From an uncultured Campylobacter sp. (GTDB lineage: Bacteria; Campylobacterota; Campylobacteria; Campylobacterales; Campylobacteraceae), in assembly GCF_938045205.1 (NCBI RefSeq), contig NZ_CALIMY010000026.1, positions 1 through 41,716 of the forward strand: DNA of 41,716 bases, in the 5' to 3' direction. The translations under genes and the position numbers were made by a program. This document shows positions 1-7,692 of the stretch, one piece after another. Below the pieces are notes generated by a model, which saw nothing but the letters and a program-made list of their open reading frames with translations, was not told the DNA's origin and searched no databases. The number at the start of each line of letters is the position of its first letter. The first letter of the stretch is position 1.

Positions 1-1
1 C

Positions 2-280
2 AAAACATTGGCTGCTCCATCTGTGGCTTACTACAATAACACCTATTATTTATTGGTAGAAGAGTTCAGTGACGATACCCATACCAAATGGGTTACCAAT
101 GCTTTTGCTTCAAAAGATGTTGACAAAGGCTACAAGCGTGTGACCAACAATCCCGTGTTATATAAGAATGATGCCTGCGCATTCCAATATGTGCTTGACA
201 ATCATCTCTATGTAACCTATTCACATTGTATAGATTTGTCAAAGGGACAATGGGTGTTGCGAATGATGAAAGCAAAATAA
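2..280 (+). CDS. 3' end of a Bacteroidales-like protein, possibly glycosidase-type beta-propeller (partial)
   Basis: The reading frame is open from the left edge to a TAA at 278-280, so only the C-terminal ~92 residues are present. They are rich in Tyr, Asn and Thr with short beta-strand-like runs (AYYNNTYYLLVEEF, QYVLDNHLYVTYSH), which resembles the last blades of five-bladed propeller glycoside hydrolases or sialidase-like proteins. This is a resemblance by eye, not a firm family call. Base composition and codon use (many AAC, ACA, CAA) differ from everything after about position 700, and no Shine-Dalgarno precedes the next gene, as is usual in Bacteroidetes. I infer that this piece comes from another organism joined at the contig start. 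Confidence 0.45.
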   Translation, partial: KTLAAPSVAYYNNTYYLLVEEFSDDTHTKWVTNAFASKDVDKGYKRVTNNPVLYKNDACAFQYVLDNHLYVTYSHCIDLSKGQWVLRMMKAK

Positions 281-358
281 ACACTATTATATAATGTGGC
301 TGCCTGTGTCAATAGACATGGGTGGCCTTTCATTCAACCCTATCATTACAAATAAACT

Positions 359-2758
359 ATGAATATGAAAAAGAATCAATTTCTTACAGAAATCATGGAG
401 CAACCCGCTGCCATCCAAAATATTATTGAGTTCTATTCTGGCGAAGCGGGCATGACATTACTCGCAAAAATCAAAGAGACCATTGCACAACATTCCATCG
501 AACACGTGATTTTCACAGGTATGGGCAGTTCGTTTTTTATTTCGTTTGCTGCAGCCAACCTGTTCAATCAGTTGGGCATTCCCGCCATGTATATCAATAC
601 AAGTGAGTTGTTGCATTACAATCTAAACCTGCTTCATCGTCCCACGCTCTTAGTTTGTTCGTCGCAATCGGGTGAAAGCTACGAGATAAAAGAAATTTTA
701 GAGCCAACATATGGCATCATCGTCTATCAAGAGCAGGTCATGCAGATCGTGCAGAAGGTGGGCGGCTTTAACTTGGGCGATGCCGATCTGGTGCGCCGCG
801 CGATGGGTAAAAAGGATGAGAAGAAGCTTGCCCACATGCGAGAGCAGTATCTAAGCGGTGCCAAAGAGCTGGGCTTTGACGTAGCTAAGGCGGATGAGCT
901 ATTTGATCTGATTATGAAATTTGCCTCCTACGGCTTTAACAAATCCCATGCCGCGGCGTATTCGATGATCACCTTTCAAACGGCCTATCTTAAGACCTAC
1001 TATCCGGCGGAGTTTATGGCGGCGCTGCTTACTTCGGAGGAGGGCAATACCGATAAAATTTCAAAGTATATCGACGAGGCTAGCCGCCTAGGTATCGGGC
1101 TTTTGCCGCCGTCGATCAATCAAAGCTTAAGAGGCTTTAGCGTCGTGGACGACGAAAATTCCAAATCGGGCACCTCCATCATCTACGGCCTCGGCGCGAT
1201 CAAGGGGGTGGGCGGCGCCGCGATCGAGAATATCTTAGAGCTTCAGAGCGAGGCTAAATTTCAAAGCATCGACGATTTTGCTTCGCGCGTGGACAATTTC
1301 CGCGTCAATAAAAAGGTCATCGAGTCGCTGATCTACGCAGGCGCGATGGATTGCCTGGGCAAGAGCCGATTAGCGATGATTCAAAATATGGAAAATATCC
1401 TAGACGTGATGAAAAAGATCACCGAGATTAAAAAAGACGCCGAGAGCTCGCTTTTTGGAGAGGATGAGGATATGACGAGCGGCATGAGCGTAAGCTTCGT
1501 CGATACCGACAAGGAATTTCCGCAGGGCGAAATTTTAAAATTTGAGCAGCAGACCGTGGGTGTGTATCTTTCGGGACATCCGCTGGATGATTACAAAGAG
1601 GAGATGGAAGGCATCGACTATACGCTATCTTCGGCGTTTAGCGAGATCGAGGGCGATAGCGCCGAGGTGCTTAGTGTGGGGCGGATCGAGGATCTGTCCA
1701 CACGCATGACGAAAACGGGCAAAAAAATGGGGATTTTAAACGTGCTTGATCTGCACGGCAGTTTTGAGCTTGCGGTGTTCGATAACGCGCTAAAGGCGAT
1801 CGAAAACTTAAGCTCACAGGAGCGGGAGCGACCGTATGCTTTTATGATTAAAATTTCAAAAAGCGCGGTCGGCGGCGCGGCGTATCAGCTGTCGTTTCTT
1901 TCGATGATGAGCCTGCAAAACGCTCGAGATGCGAGCTTTCGTCCGCGCGCGGGAGTATTTTTGAGCGAGAATCCACTCAAAGCTTACGCCGCACAGCTTG
2001 GAGCAATCGCACATACTAAATCGAACGAATTTGACGAACTGGTGGGCGAAGAGGGCGCGAGCGTTAAAATTTTGTGCGTCGGCAAGATCGAAAACGTCCA
2101 CACCCGCACGACCAAATCGGGTAAGCAGATGGCAAATCTTACGGTGCTTGATCTTGCGGGCAGCTTCGAGATGAGCGCGTTCGGTGATATTTGTGATGCG
2201 GTCACTGCGCTAACGGACGCGGAGCTGGAGCGCCCGATGGCGTTTTGGGCACGGCTTAGCAAAAACACGAGCCCTTACGGCGGGAAATTTCAAATTTATT
2301 TGGATGAAATTTTAACCCTAGATGCCGCGCAAAATATCGACGGCTACGCACCTAGCAAGGTGCGAGGCTTCGGTGGTGGGGAGCGTGAGGGCTTTAGCGG
2401 CAGCAATTTTGGCTCCAGCAGAAACTTTGGTGGCGAACGAGGCGGCGGCTACGGCAGCGGGAATTTTGCGGAGCGAAGGGGCGGGTTTGCTGCGGAAGAT
2501 CCTGCTCTTAAGGCGCGCAAAGAGCGCGAGGCACAGCGCAAAAACGCGCAGGATTTCGAGTTTGAGCTAAGCTTGGGCGAGCTTAGTCGCGAGAAAATTT
2601 ATAAAATTTACCACCTCGCCTTTTGCGACACGGCGCTAAAAAACACCAAGCGGCTGATTCTACGGATCCGCAACGGCAGCGAAGTGCTCGTTTATCCGAC
2701 CGAATACATCGTGAGCGATAATTTCACCGAAAAGGTGCGCGAAATCATCGCGGCGTAG
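359..2758 (+). CDS. dnaE: Chimeric ORF: SIS-domain N-terminus fused to DNA polymerase III alpha subunit C-terminal part
   Basis: Residues 1 to ~111 are the start of a sugar-isomerase (SIS) protein, with GMGSSFF and CSSQSGESYEI as in the isomerase domain of glucosamine-6-phosphate synthase relatives. From about residue 114 (LEPTYGIIVYQEQVMQ) the protein is unmistakable DnaE: LVRRAMGKK and FNKSHAAAYS of the fingers, a helix-hairpin-helix (IKGVGGAAIENIL, ~280-295), and an internal clamp-binding-like ESSLF near 362. Two OB folds follow (about 437-500 and 571-635), then a Gly/Arg-rich linker (~669-715) and a C-terminal domain. The PHP domain, palm and the catalytic aspartates (E. coli D401, D403, D555) all lie upstream of the join and are absent, so this product could not polymerise DNA. 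The genuine dnaE is presumably intact in the real genome. The start at 359 belongs to the SIS gene. Confidence 0.9.
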   Translation: MNMKKNQFLTEIMEQPAAIQNIIEFYSGEAGMTLLAKIKETIAQHSIEHVIFTGMGSSFFISFAAANLFNQLGIPAMYINTSELLHYNLNLLHRPTLLVCSSQSGESYEIKEILEPTYGIIVYQEQVMQIVQKVGGFNLGDADLVRRAMGKKDEKKLAHMREQYLSGAKELGFDVAKADELFDLIMKFASYGFNKSHAAAYSMITFQTAYLKTYYPAEFMAALLTSEEGNTDKISKYIDEASRLGIGLLPPSINQSLRGFSVVDDENSKSGTSIIYGLGAIKGVGGAAIENILELQSEAKFQSIDDFASRVDNFRVNKKVIESLIYAGAMDCLGKSRLAMIQNMENILDVMKKITEIKKDAESSLFGEDEDMTSGMSVSFVDTDKEFPQGEILKFEQQTVGVYLSGHPLDDYKEEMEGIDYTLSSAFSEIEGDSAEVLSVGRIEDLSTRMTKTGKKMGILNVLDLHGSFELAVFDNALKAIENLSSQERERPYAFMIKISKSAVGGAAYQLSFLSMMSLQNARDASFRPRAGVFLSENPLKAYAAQLGAIAHTKSNEFDELVGEEGASVKILCVGKIENVHTRTTKSGKQMANLTVLDLAGSFEMSAFGDICDAVTALTDAELERPMAFWARLSKNTSPYGGKFQIYLDEILTLDAAQNIDGYAPSKVRGFGGGEREGFSGSNFGSSRNFGGERGGGYGSGNFAERRGGFAAEDPALKARKEREAQRKNAQDFEFELSLGELSREKIYKIYHLAFCDTALKNTKRLILRIRNGSEVLVYPTEYIVSDNFTEKVREIIAA
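690..704. other. Probable chimeric join between Bacteroidales-like and Campylobacter DNA
   Basis: Protein homology switches between residues ~108 and 115 of the fused frame, from a SIS domain to the DnaE fingers. Left of this point the DNA is lower in GC with Bacteroidetes-like codon choice and initiation context. Right of it, codons and the frequent AAATTTT word match the rest of the window. The short A/T-rich string at 692-703 would suit either parent and may be the shared word that allowed the join. The exact base cannot be fixed by eye. Confidence 0.75.
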
Positions 2759-4176
2759 GCGGGGTAGCCGCTCTATCGCCACGCTAGGTCGGTTAAAATT
2801 TATTCTTGCTTGTTGTGCCGCACGCAAGCGATATTTGAGCGCGCAGAGAGCCTAGACTTTGGCGCGGTTGCGTGTTTGTTCCAAAATTTGTCGCGTGCAA
2901 AATTTACTGTGCGACGCATAAGAATTGTAATTACGCAGATAGTCTGTGATATCTAAATTTATTGCGTTCATCGCGGTGGAATTTTATCTGCCACAAATTT
3001 ACAGGCACATAGACTGCTTCTGCTTTATTGCGTCGGCAAGGCTTATAGCGCGCCGTTTGAGTTGCCGCAATACAGCTCGCCGTACCTCGGTAGAGCATGA
3101 ATTATATTGTCGCACTAGCCTACCTGTTGCATGATAAACGGCATGAGCGTTTTTAAATTTCGAGCTAAATTTTTGCGAACGAAGCCTTGCTTTGGCGAAT
3201 CTCCACGCAGCTTTAAAATTTTAAACTTTAGCGGATTTGAAATTTTTAGGTATAGCTTTATTACGTAAAATTTTATCGCGGTAAAATTCCGCCGAGCAAA
3301 TTTAGTAAAGCACGCAAAAACAGACCCAAGATGCGCAGAAAGAAATCCGAAACAAAGCTGGCCCAAGCAAACGGTGCCCGAAAAATCAAGCTAGTGCGGA
3401 CTGGGCTCGAGCCGAGCCAGGCGTCGGGACGCAACCTGTCTTAAATCCAAAATTTATCAAAATTGTTAAACGGCTGTATTTGAAATTTTTCGCGCTGTAT
3501 ATATTGCTCGCGCTAAGCGTGTTTGTCCTGCCCGAAAATATAGGTGATAATGCTGCTTGTGCGGGCTTTGTAAGTCTTATAAAGCAGTTTTTCAAATGTC
3601 GCTGCAGCCAGGGATCGATCGTCTTGCACGCGGGGCTTGTGGAGTTCTACGTCGCTGCGATGTGGTCGGCTAGCATCTTGATTTTGGCGTGGGCTATTTT
3701 TTATGCTTAAAAAGTAGCGCCGATTAATTTTCGTGCGATTTTGAGCGGCGAAATTTAGCGAGTTGAAATTCAGAAATTCTGTCGTTTCCAAGCCGTGGGA
3801 ACTTGAGCCTAAATTTAGAACTTGCAAAATTTTGAAATTTTACGGCGTGAAATTGTGGAGCGAGATTTTAGAATTTTGAAATTCCGAGCCGTGGAGTTTT
3901 AGAATTTCGGAATTCTACGAGCTGTAAATTTAGGCTAAATTTTAAAATTTATAGCGATAGAATTTTAAAATTTTGCGCTGCGAGGCCCGGCAAAGTGCCT
4001 CCACTTCTTGATAAATCAAATTTCTGAGTTTGTTTAAATTTAAGCGGTGCGGTTGCCGCCGTAAAATTCTATACGCAGCAGTTTTTTAAACGACAGCGCG
4101 CCAAGACGGTGATGATTTACTCACGCAAAATATGCCGCGCCGGCCGCAGGCACCGTGTGGCAGGGCAAGCAAGCGT
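2759..4176. other. 1.4 kb gene-poor region between dnaE and hisG
   Basis: No reading frame here has a good Shine-Dalgarno, recognisable family or neighbour-like codon use. The right part (about 3730-3990) is dense in AAATTT, AAAATTTT and GAAATTC words that form many overlapping inverted repeats. Between them, GCCGTGG recurs at about 3793 and 3887. It may be decayed coding sequence or a structured spacer. dnaE reads in from the left and hisG from the right, so the region should also hold terminators for both, but no classical stem with a T-run stands out. Confidence 0.6.
3480..3710 (+). CDS. Doubtful small membrane protein
   Basis: A 76-residue frame starting with TTG has a hydrophobic N-terminus (about 3-17), four central Cys-containing residues and a hydrophobic C-terminus (about 56-75), so it could be a small two-pass membrane protein. 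Against it, no Shine-Dalgarno precedes the TTG, no family is recognised, and it lies in a region of otherwise non-coding character. It is listed only because it is the most protein-like frame in this 1.4 kb stretch. Confidence 0.2.
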   Translation: MKFFALYILLALSVFVLPENIGDNAACAGFVSLIKQFFKCRCSQGSIVLHAGLVEFYVAAMWSASILILAWAIFYA

Positions 4177-4788
4177 TTAGGCGATCGTGCAGGCTAGTTT
4201 ATCTCTTAAATTTAAAATTTCATCGCGCTTTAGCACGAAGCTGTTTTTGTTGGCGATGAGGTGCGCCGAGCTTTGCATTATGGTTTCTGCGGGTTGCAGC
4301 CCGTTTTGCTTCATCGTAGCGCCGGTCTCCACGACATCGACGATAGCGTCGGCAAGCCCTATGAGCGGGGCTAGCTCGATCGAGCCGTAGAGTTTGATGA
4401 TATTTACGGCGACGGCCTTGGAGGCGAAGTATTCGCGAGTGATGTTGGGCATTTTCGTAGCGATTTTTAGACTCGGAGCGCCGTAGTTTAGCCGGGTGCC
4501 CGCATGCACGCCCACGCAGACGCGGCATTTTCCGATTTTAAGATCGAGCAGCGTAAGCACGTCGGGGCGATGCTCCTCAAGCACGTCAAGCCCCACTACG
4601 CCGATATCCGCCGCACCGCCCATAACGTAAGTAGGGATATCTTGGTTGCGGACGTAGAGGAATTTAAAATCCCCCTCTTGCATTATGAGTTTGCGATCCT
4701 CGAAGGCAAAATCAAGCCCGAAGATGGTTTTGAAAATTTTGAGCGTATCGTCGGCTATGCGGCCTTTCGGTAGCGCTATGGTTATCAT
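4177..4788 (-). CDS. hisG: ATP phosphoribosyltransferase, short form (HisG_S)
   Basis: HisG catalyses the first step of histidine biosynthesis, joining ATP and PRPP to form phosphoribosyl-ATP in the cytoplasm. The N-terminus MITIALPKGRI, the segment GAADIGVVGLDVLEE and the PRPP-binding loop DVVETGATMKQNGL are diagnostic. At 203 residues it is the short form, without the ~80-residue C-terminal regulatory domain of long-form enzymes. Short forms need the HisZ regulatory subunit, which is not in this window. Its ATG overlaps the end of coaX by four bases (ATGA), so the two are translationally coupled. C. jejuni HisG is, as I recall, a long form, so this would be a lineage difference. Confidence 0.95.
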   Translation of the reverse strand: MITIALPKGRIADDTLKIFKTIFGLDFAFEDRKLIMQEGDFKFLYVRNQDIPTYVMGGAADIGVVGLDVLEEHRPDVLTLLDLKIGKCRVCVGVHAGTRLNYGAPSLKIATKMPNITREYFASKAVAVNIIKLYGSIELAPLIGLADAIVDVVETGATMKQNGLQPAETIMQSSAHLIANKNSFVLKRDEILNLRDKLACTIA

Positions 4789-5405
4789 GCGAGCCCCTTT
4801 TTTGCGATCAAGCTTACCATCGATTTAAAGATCAGATCCTTTTCATAGATCGAGTTGCGAAAATACCGCATCAGATAAGCTCCATCGCCGCCCGTGAAGT
4901 AAATTTTATTATTGCCCGCGATGTTTTCGATCGTAAGCACTATCGGCTTTAAAATCCCGTAGTTTACGGCACTTACGGTCTTTTGCGGCAGCGGATCCAG
5001 ATCGATATTGGTTGAAAGCGTTACGTCCAGCACGGGCGCGATGCTTGCGAACGACTTTAAAAGCGTGCCGATACCAGGCATTATAAATCCGCCTAGGTGC
5101 GAGCTTTTAAACATCAAATCCACGGTGATCGCGCTGCCCGCATCGACGACGACGCCCGTCGTCACCGCCGAGCACGCCGCTATGCGGTCGATCCCAAGCC
5201 CGCGGTAGGCGGTTTTTAGCTCAAAGTGCGGCGCGAGATCGACAAACAGAGGGTTTTTCAGCTTTTTTTTCACACTATCATTGACGCTAATGAAAAAAAT
5301 TCGCTCCTTCGGCTCGTACCGCATAAACTCCGCTACGGGCATACTTTGCTTTACGCCGCCTTTATAAAATTTAACCCTGGAATTTCCTACGTCACACAAA
5401 AGCAT
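4785..5405 (-). CDS. coaX: Type III pantothenate kinase
   Basis: CoaX phosphorylates pantothenate with ATP, the first step of coenzyme A synthesis. Type III enzymes belong to the ASKHA fold, need a monovalent cation and are not feedback-inhibited by CoA. Diagnostic motifs are DVGNS (5-9, phosphate loop), YRGLGIDR (substrate side), DAGSAITVD (second phosphate motif, catalytic Asp), GGFIMPG and a C-terminal TGGDG. Its 206 residues are somewhat short for the family (about 220-260) but no motif is missing. It overlaps hisG downstream by four bases and the small unknown gene upstream by 14, in a tightly packed minus-strand operon. Confidence 0.95.
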   Translation of the reverse strand: MLLCDVGNSRVKFYKGGVKQSMPVAEFMRYEPKERIFFISVNDSVKKKLKNPLFVDLAPHFELKTAYRGLGIDRIAACSAVTTGVVVDAGSAITVDLMFKSSHLGGFIMPGIGTLLKSFASIAPVLDVTLSTNIDLDPLPQKTVSAVNYGILKPIVLTIENIAGNNKIYFTGGDGAYLMRYFRNSIYEKDLIFKSMVSLIAKKGLA

Positions 5406-5727
5406 AGAGGCTAAATCCGTTTTCTTTTAAAAATTTCGCGCTTTTAGAGCACATCTGCGAGTTGTAAAACAGCACGCGCTTTTTTACGACCTTGCCTAGG
5501 CTTGCGCTAATGTCGCTTGCGAGTGAGAGCAGAAATTCCGCGTCGCGCATTACAAAGCGAGATTTTGCGTCGCGCATAAATAAAAGGACGTTGTAGCTTT
5601 TTAGATCCACGCCGAAATACGCGCCGTATGATCGCGAGTGCGTGAAGCTAGCAATATCTAGCGTTTGGAATTTTTGAAGCAAAAGATCTTCGCGAACGCA
5701 GAGTTTTGAAATTTTATCTAGCATCAA
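5392..5727 (-). CDS. Conserved small protein of unknown function next to coaX
   Basis: This 111-residue protein has no signal peptide or membrane segment. I recognise no named domain; the mixed alpha/beta pattern (YNVLLFMRDAKSRFV, RVLFYNSQMCSKSAKFL) suggests a small soluble fold. Its position between coaX and the lipoprotein gene matches the place of C. jejuni Cj0395c. It overlaps both neighbours by 14 bases, so translation is probably coupled. Two adjacent ATG codons (5727 and 5724) could start it. Real coding is supported by the conserved context and compact overlap, not by a recognised motif. Confidence 0.75.
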   Translation of the reverse strand: MMLDKISKLCVREDLLLQKFQTLDIASFTHSRSYGAYFGVDLKSYNVLLFMRDAKSRFVMRDAEFLLSLASDISASLGKVVKKRVLFYNSQMCSKSAKFLKENGFSLYAFV

Positions 5728-6727
5728 AATTTAAAATTTTATCGTCGTAGTAAAACGAGCTACCCGCGATAAAGGACTTATCATCGAACTCGCCATTTAG
5801 CTCGTAGATCGCTTGTCCCTCTAAATTTTCGTCCACGCGGATGACGTAGCCGTTGCGCTCGATGATATACAAATAGCCGCCGCTAAGCAGCGCGCCACTA
5901 AATTGTGCGAATATGAATTTGCGCGATTTGATCAAATTTAGCCCGCGATCCAGTAGCTCGACTCTGCCGTCTTTTAAGAAAAGATAAATTCTATCGCCGC
6001 TAAAAATCACGTCTTTGATGTCTACGTTATGGTTTTTATTGCCCGCAGGACTTACCAGCATTAGCCTAGTGGCGGTCACAGCATAAAGGTTATCGCCCTT
6101 GTTTTCCAAGGCGATAATGTTGTTAAAAAACGGCTGGTTACTCACGACAAAATCGCGTGCCGAGCGCCCACCTACGTTTTCTGCGATGCTGACTAGTCCG
6201 TCTAGCGCAGGATAAGCGATAAGTTGGTTGATAAATAGCGGTGACGCTACGCGCGAATCGATTGCGAATGCATCACCTACTTTATGATCGAGTACCACTG
6301 CGCCAGAGCTTAGCTTGATAAGCATGATCGAGTCATCACTCATTACTAAAGCCAAATCATCGCCGCGTATATTTGCACTGAGCGCTTGTCTGCCGAGGGC
6401 TTTTTCAAATTTTACGGCGCCTGTGCCACTAACCACTTTAAGCGTGCCATTGATGTCGGTTACGACGAAATTTCCATCATATTCACCTAAAAATTTCTCA
6501 CTTTTTAGGACTTTGAAATTTTTCACCAATCCGTTTTTAGAGATGACTTCGCCGTCTTTTAGCGTAGCACCATCTTTACTAACCGCTACGATTTCCGATG
6601 GCAGTGAGCCATTAAATTTCATATCGCCTGTGATGTTTTCGTCGCTAGGTTCGAAATACTGGCGCTTCGTCGAGCAGCCTAAAAATAAAAACGATAGTAA
6701 AAGCGTAAATATTAGTGTTTTTTTCAT
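5714..6727 (-). CDS. Lipoprotein with PQQ/beta-propeller-like repeats, BamB-like
   Basis: A 17-residue signal ends in a lipobox with Cys at 18 (LFLGCS), so the mature protein should be lipid-anchored. The following Ser does not suggest inner-membrane retention. The rest is a series of beta-strand repeats of the type 'dG.l..id...G' (FVVTDINGTLKVV, MLIKLSSGAVV, AYPALDGLVSIAE, IYLFLKDGRVELLD, LYIIERNGYVIRVD), as in PQQ-like eight-bladed propellers. The gene starts within the stop codon of the TPR membrane protein, the same pairing as yfgM-bamB in E. coli. By analogy it may be an outer-membrane protein assembly factor, but this is inference. C. jejuni Cj0396c occupies the same place and is annotated only as a lipoprotein. 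Confidence 0.85.
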   Translation of the reverse strand: MKKTLIFTLLLSFLFLGCSTKRQYFEPSDENITGDMKFNGSLPSEIVAVSKDGATLKDGEVISKNGLVKNFKVLKSEKFLGEYDGNFVVTDINGTLKVVSGTGAVKFEKALGRQALSANIRGDDLALVMSDDSIMLIKLSSGAVVLDHKVGDAFAIDSRVASPLFINQLIAYPALDGLVSIAENVGGRSARDFVVSNQPFFNNIIALENKGDNLYAVTATRLMLVSPAGNKNHNVDIKDVIFSGDRIYLFLKDGRVELLDRGLNLIKSRKFIFAQFSGALLSGGYLYIIERNGYVIRVDENLEGQAIYELNGEFDDKSFIAGSSFYYDDKILNFDAR

Positions 6728-7278
6728 TATTTATTGCCTCCATAGTGTTTCAAAGCAAGTGCGATTTGACGAACGGGTGAGTTGAGTGGAATTTTATCTA
6801 GCTCTGCGTGAGCTTGCTCGATTTTGCCCTCTTTTAGCAGGTCGTAGCCCTTAAGCAAAGAATCGTAATCGGCGAGTAGCACTCCGCCTTGTTTGCCGTT
6901 TTGTAGATTTATTATCTCTTTTAGCACAACATCGATGCCTTGGGTATTTTCTAGCGCCGCTCGCTCGTCTGCAGAGCCATTTTGTAAAATATAAAGAGCG
7001 TATAGATTTATATCTTTTTGCTTAAGCTCGGCTAGCTTAGTGTCGTCGCGCTTGTTAAGCAGTTCGTCATAGATCGCATTAGCACTTGCTATGCGGCGAT
7101 CGCTTAGAAATTCATTTGCGTAATATCCGATAAATGCTACGATCAAAACCGCAGCCAAAAATATCAGCGGCTTTTTGTATTTTTTTACGAAAATTTCACT
7201 TTTTATGACACTTTCTAGAAACTGCTCTTCTGTGCCAATCTCTTTTTTCACGCCTTCGATGTCGTCTTTTAAAGCCAA
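6727..7278 (-). CDS. YfgM-like inner-membrane protein with TPR-like domain
   Basis: The protein has a charged cytoplasmic N-terminus (1-35), one membrane span (about 38-54) and a periplasmic helical domain with TPR-like spacing (YDELLNKRDD, YALYILQNGSADERAAL, LLKGYDLLKEGKIEQAHAELDKI). This is the architecture of YfgM, which in E. coli links the SecYEG translocon to periplasmic chaperones and sits beside bamB. The start is TTG at 7278-7276, preceded by AAGGA at suitable spacing, and a TACAAT -10 lies upstream on the same strand. It is the first gene of the leftward operon ending at hisG. The YfgM assignment rests on topology and neighbour, not strong sequence identity. Confidence 0.85.
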   Translation of the reverse strand: MALKDDIEGVKKEIGTEEQFLESVIKSEIFVKKYKKPLIFLAAVLIVAFIGYYANEFLSDRRIASANAIYDELLNKRDDTKLAELKQKDINLYALYILQNGSADERAALENTQGIDVVLKEIINLQNGKQGGVLLADYDSLLKGYDLLKEGKIEQAHAELDKIPLNSPVRQIALALKHYGGNK

Positions 7279-7310
7279 AATTCAGTCCTTTGTTTGAGAA
7301 AATCGGCGTA

Positions 7311-7316
7311 ATTGTA
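7311..7316 (-). promoter_or_regulatory. -10 element of the yfgM-like to hisG operon
   Basis: On the minus strand the bases read TATGC-TACAAT, an extended -10 of the Campylobacter sigma-70 type, preceded by a T-run as is common in this genus. It lies 33 bases upstream of the TTG start at 7278. It diverges from the gatC promoter about 45 bases away. Confidence 0.5.
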
Positions 7317-7356
7317 GCATAAAAAATTTTAAATACCGCCTAAGATAAAGAATTTT

Positions 7357-7367
7357 TATGATATAAT
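7357..7367 (+). promoter_or_regulatory. Promoter of the gatC-pilT-cvpA-fur-lysS-glyA run
   Basis: TATAAT at 7362-7367 follows T-rich sequence and TATGA, giving a consensus extended -10. It sits 28 bases upstream of the gatC ATG. In C. jejuni, fur is known to be expressed from promoters ahead of the upstream genes rather than immediately in front of fur, and the packing here suggests the same. No clear -35 is seen, as usual in Campylobacter. Confidence 0.6.
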
Positions 7368-7394
7368 GTCGCATTTATCAGAAAAAGGAAAGTT

Positions 7395-7682
7395 ATGATA
7401 ATAGATGACGCCTTGCTAAGTAAGCTGGAAAGGCTATCCGCTCTTAAAATTCCGGATGCTAAGCGAGAAGAATTTAAAGGGCAATTAAATAATATCGTAG
7501 ATTTTGTGGAAATTCTAAATGAGCTGGATTTACAAAGCGGCGAGGCGGCTATCACTACGCTGAAAGGCGGTACTCCGTTTCGCAAAGATATCCCACGCAA
7601 AAGCGACGTCGCAGAAAGCGTCTTAAAGCATGCTCCGCAGTCCGAAGGCGGCTACTTCGTAGTACCGAAAATCATAGATTGA
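7395..7682 (+). CDS. gatC: Asp-tRNA(Asn)/Glu-tRNA(Gln) amidotransferase subunit C
   Basis: GatC is the small subunit of the GatCAB amidotransferase, which converts Glu-tRNA(Gln) and Asp-tRNA(Asn) to the amidated forms in bacteria lacking GlnRS or AsnRS. It stabilises the GatA-GatB interface. The 95-residue length and pattern fit the family: helical N-terminus with LERLSALKI, the QLNNIVDFVEILNELD segment, and the C-terminal RKSDV...APQSEGGYFVVPKIID, which is close to diagnostic. AAAAGGAA precedes the ATG. gatA and gatB are not in the window, so the genes are unlinked here. It heads a co-directional run with pilT 10 bases downstream. Confidence 0.95.
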   Translation: MIIDDALLSKLERLSALKIPDAKREEFKGQLNNIVDFVEILNELDLQSGEAAITTLKGGTPFRKDIPRKSDVAESVLKHAPQSEGGYFVVPKIID

Positions 7683-7692
7683 AAGGAATTTT

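Noticed and set aside
2946..3134. 62-residue plus frame in the dnaE-hisG spacer
   Set aside because: No Shine-Dalgarno, no family and odd composition; likely random.
4177..4788. Truncation of hisG by a premature stop
   Set aside because: The 203-residue length and C-terminal sequence fit complete short-form HisG proteins.
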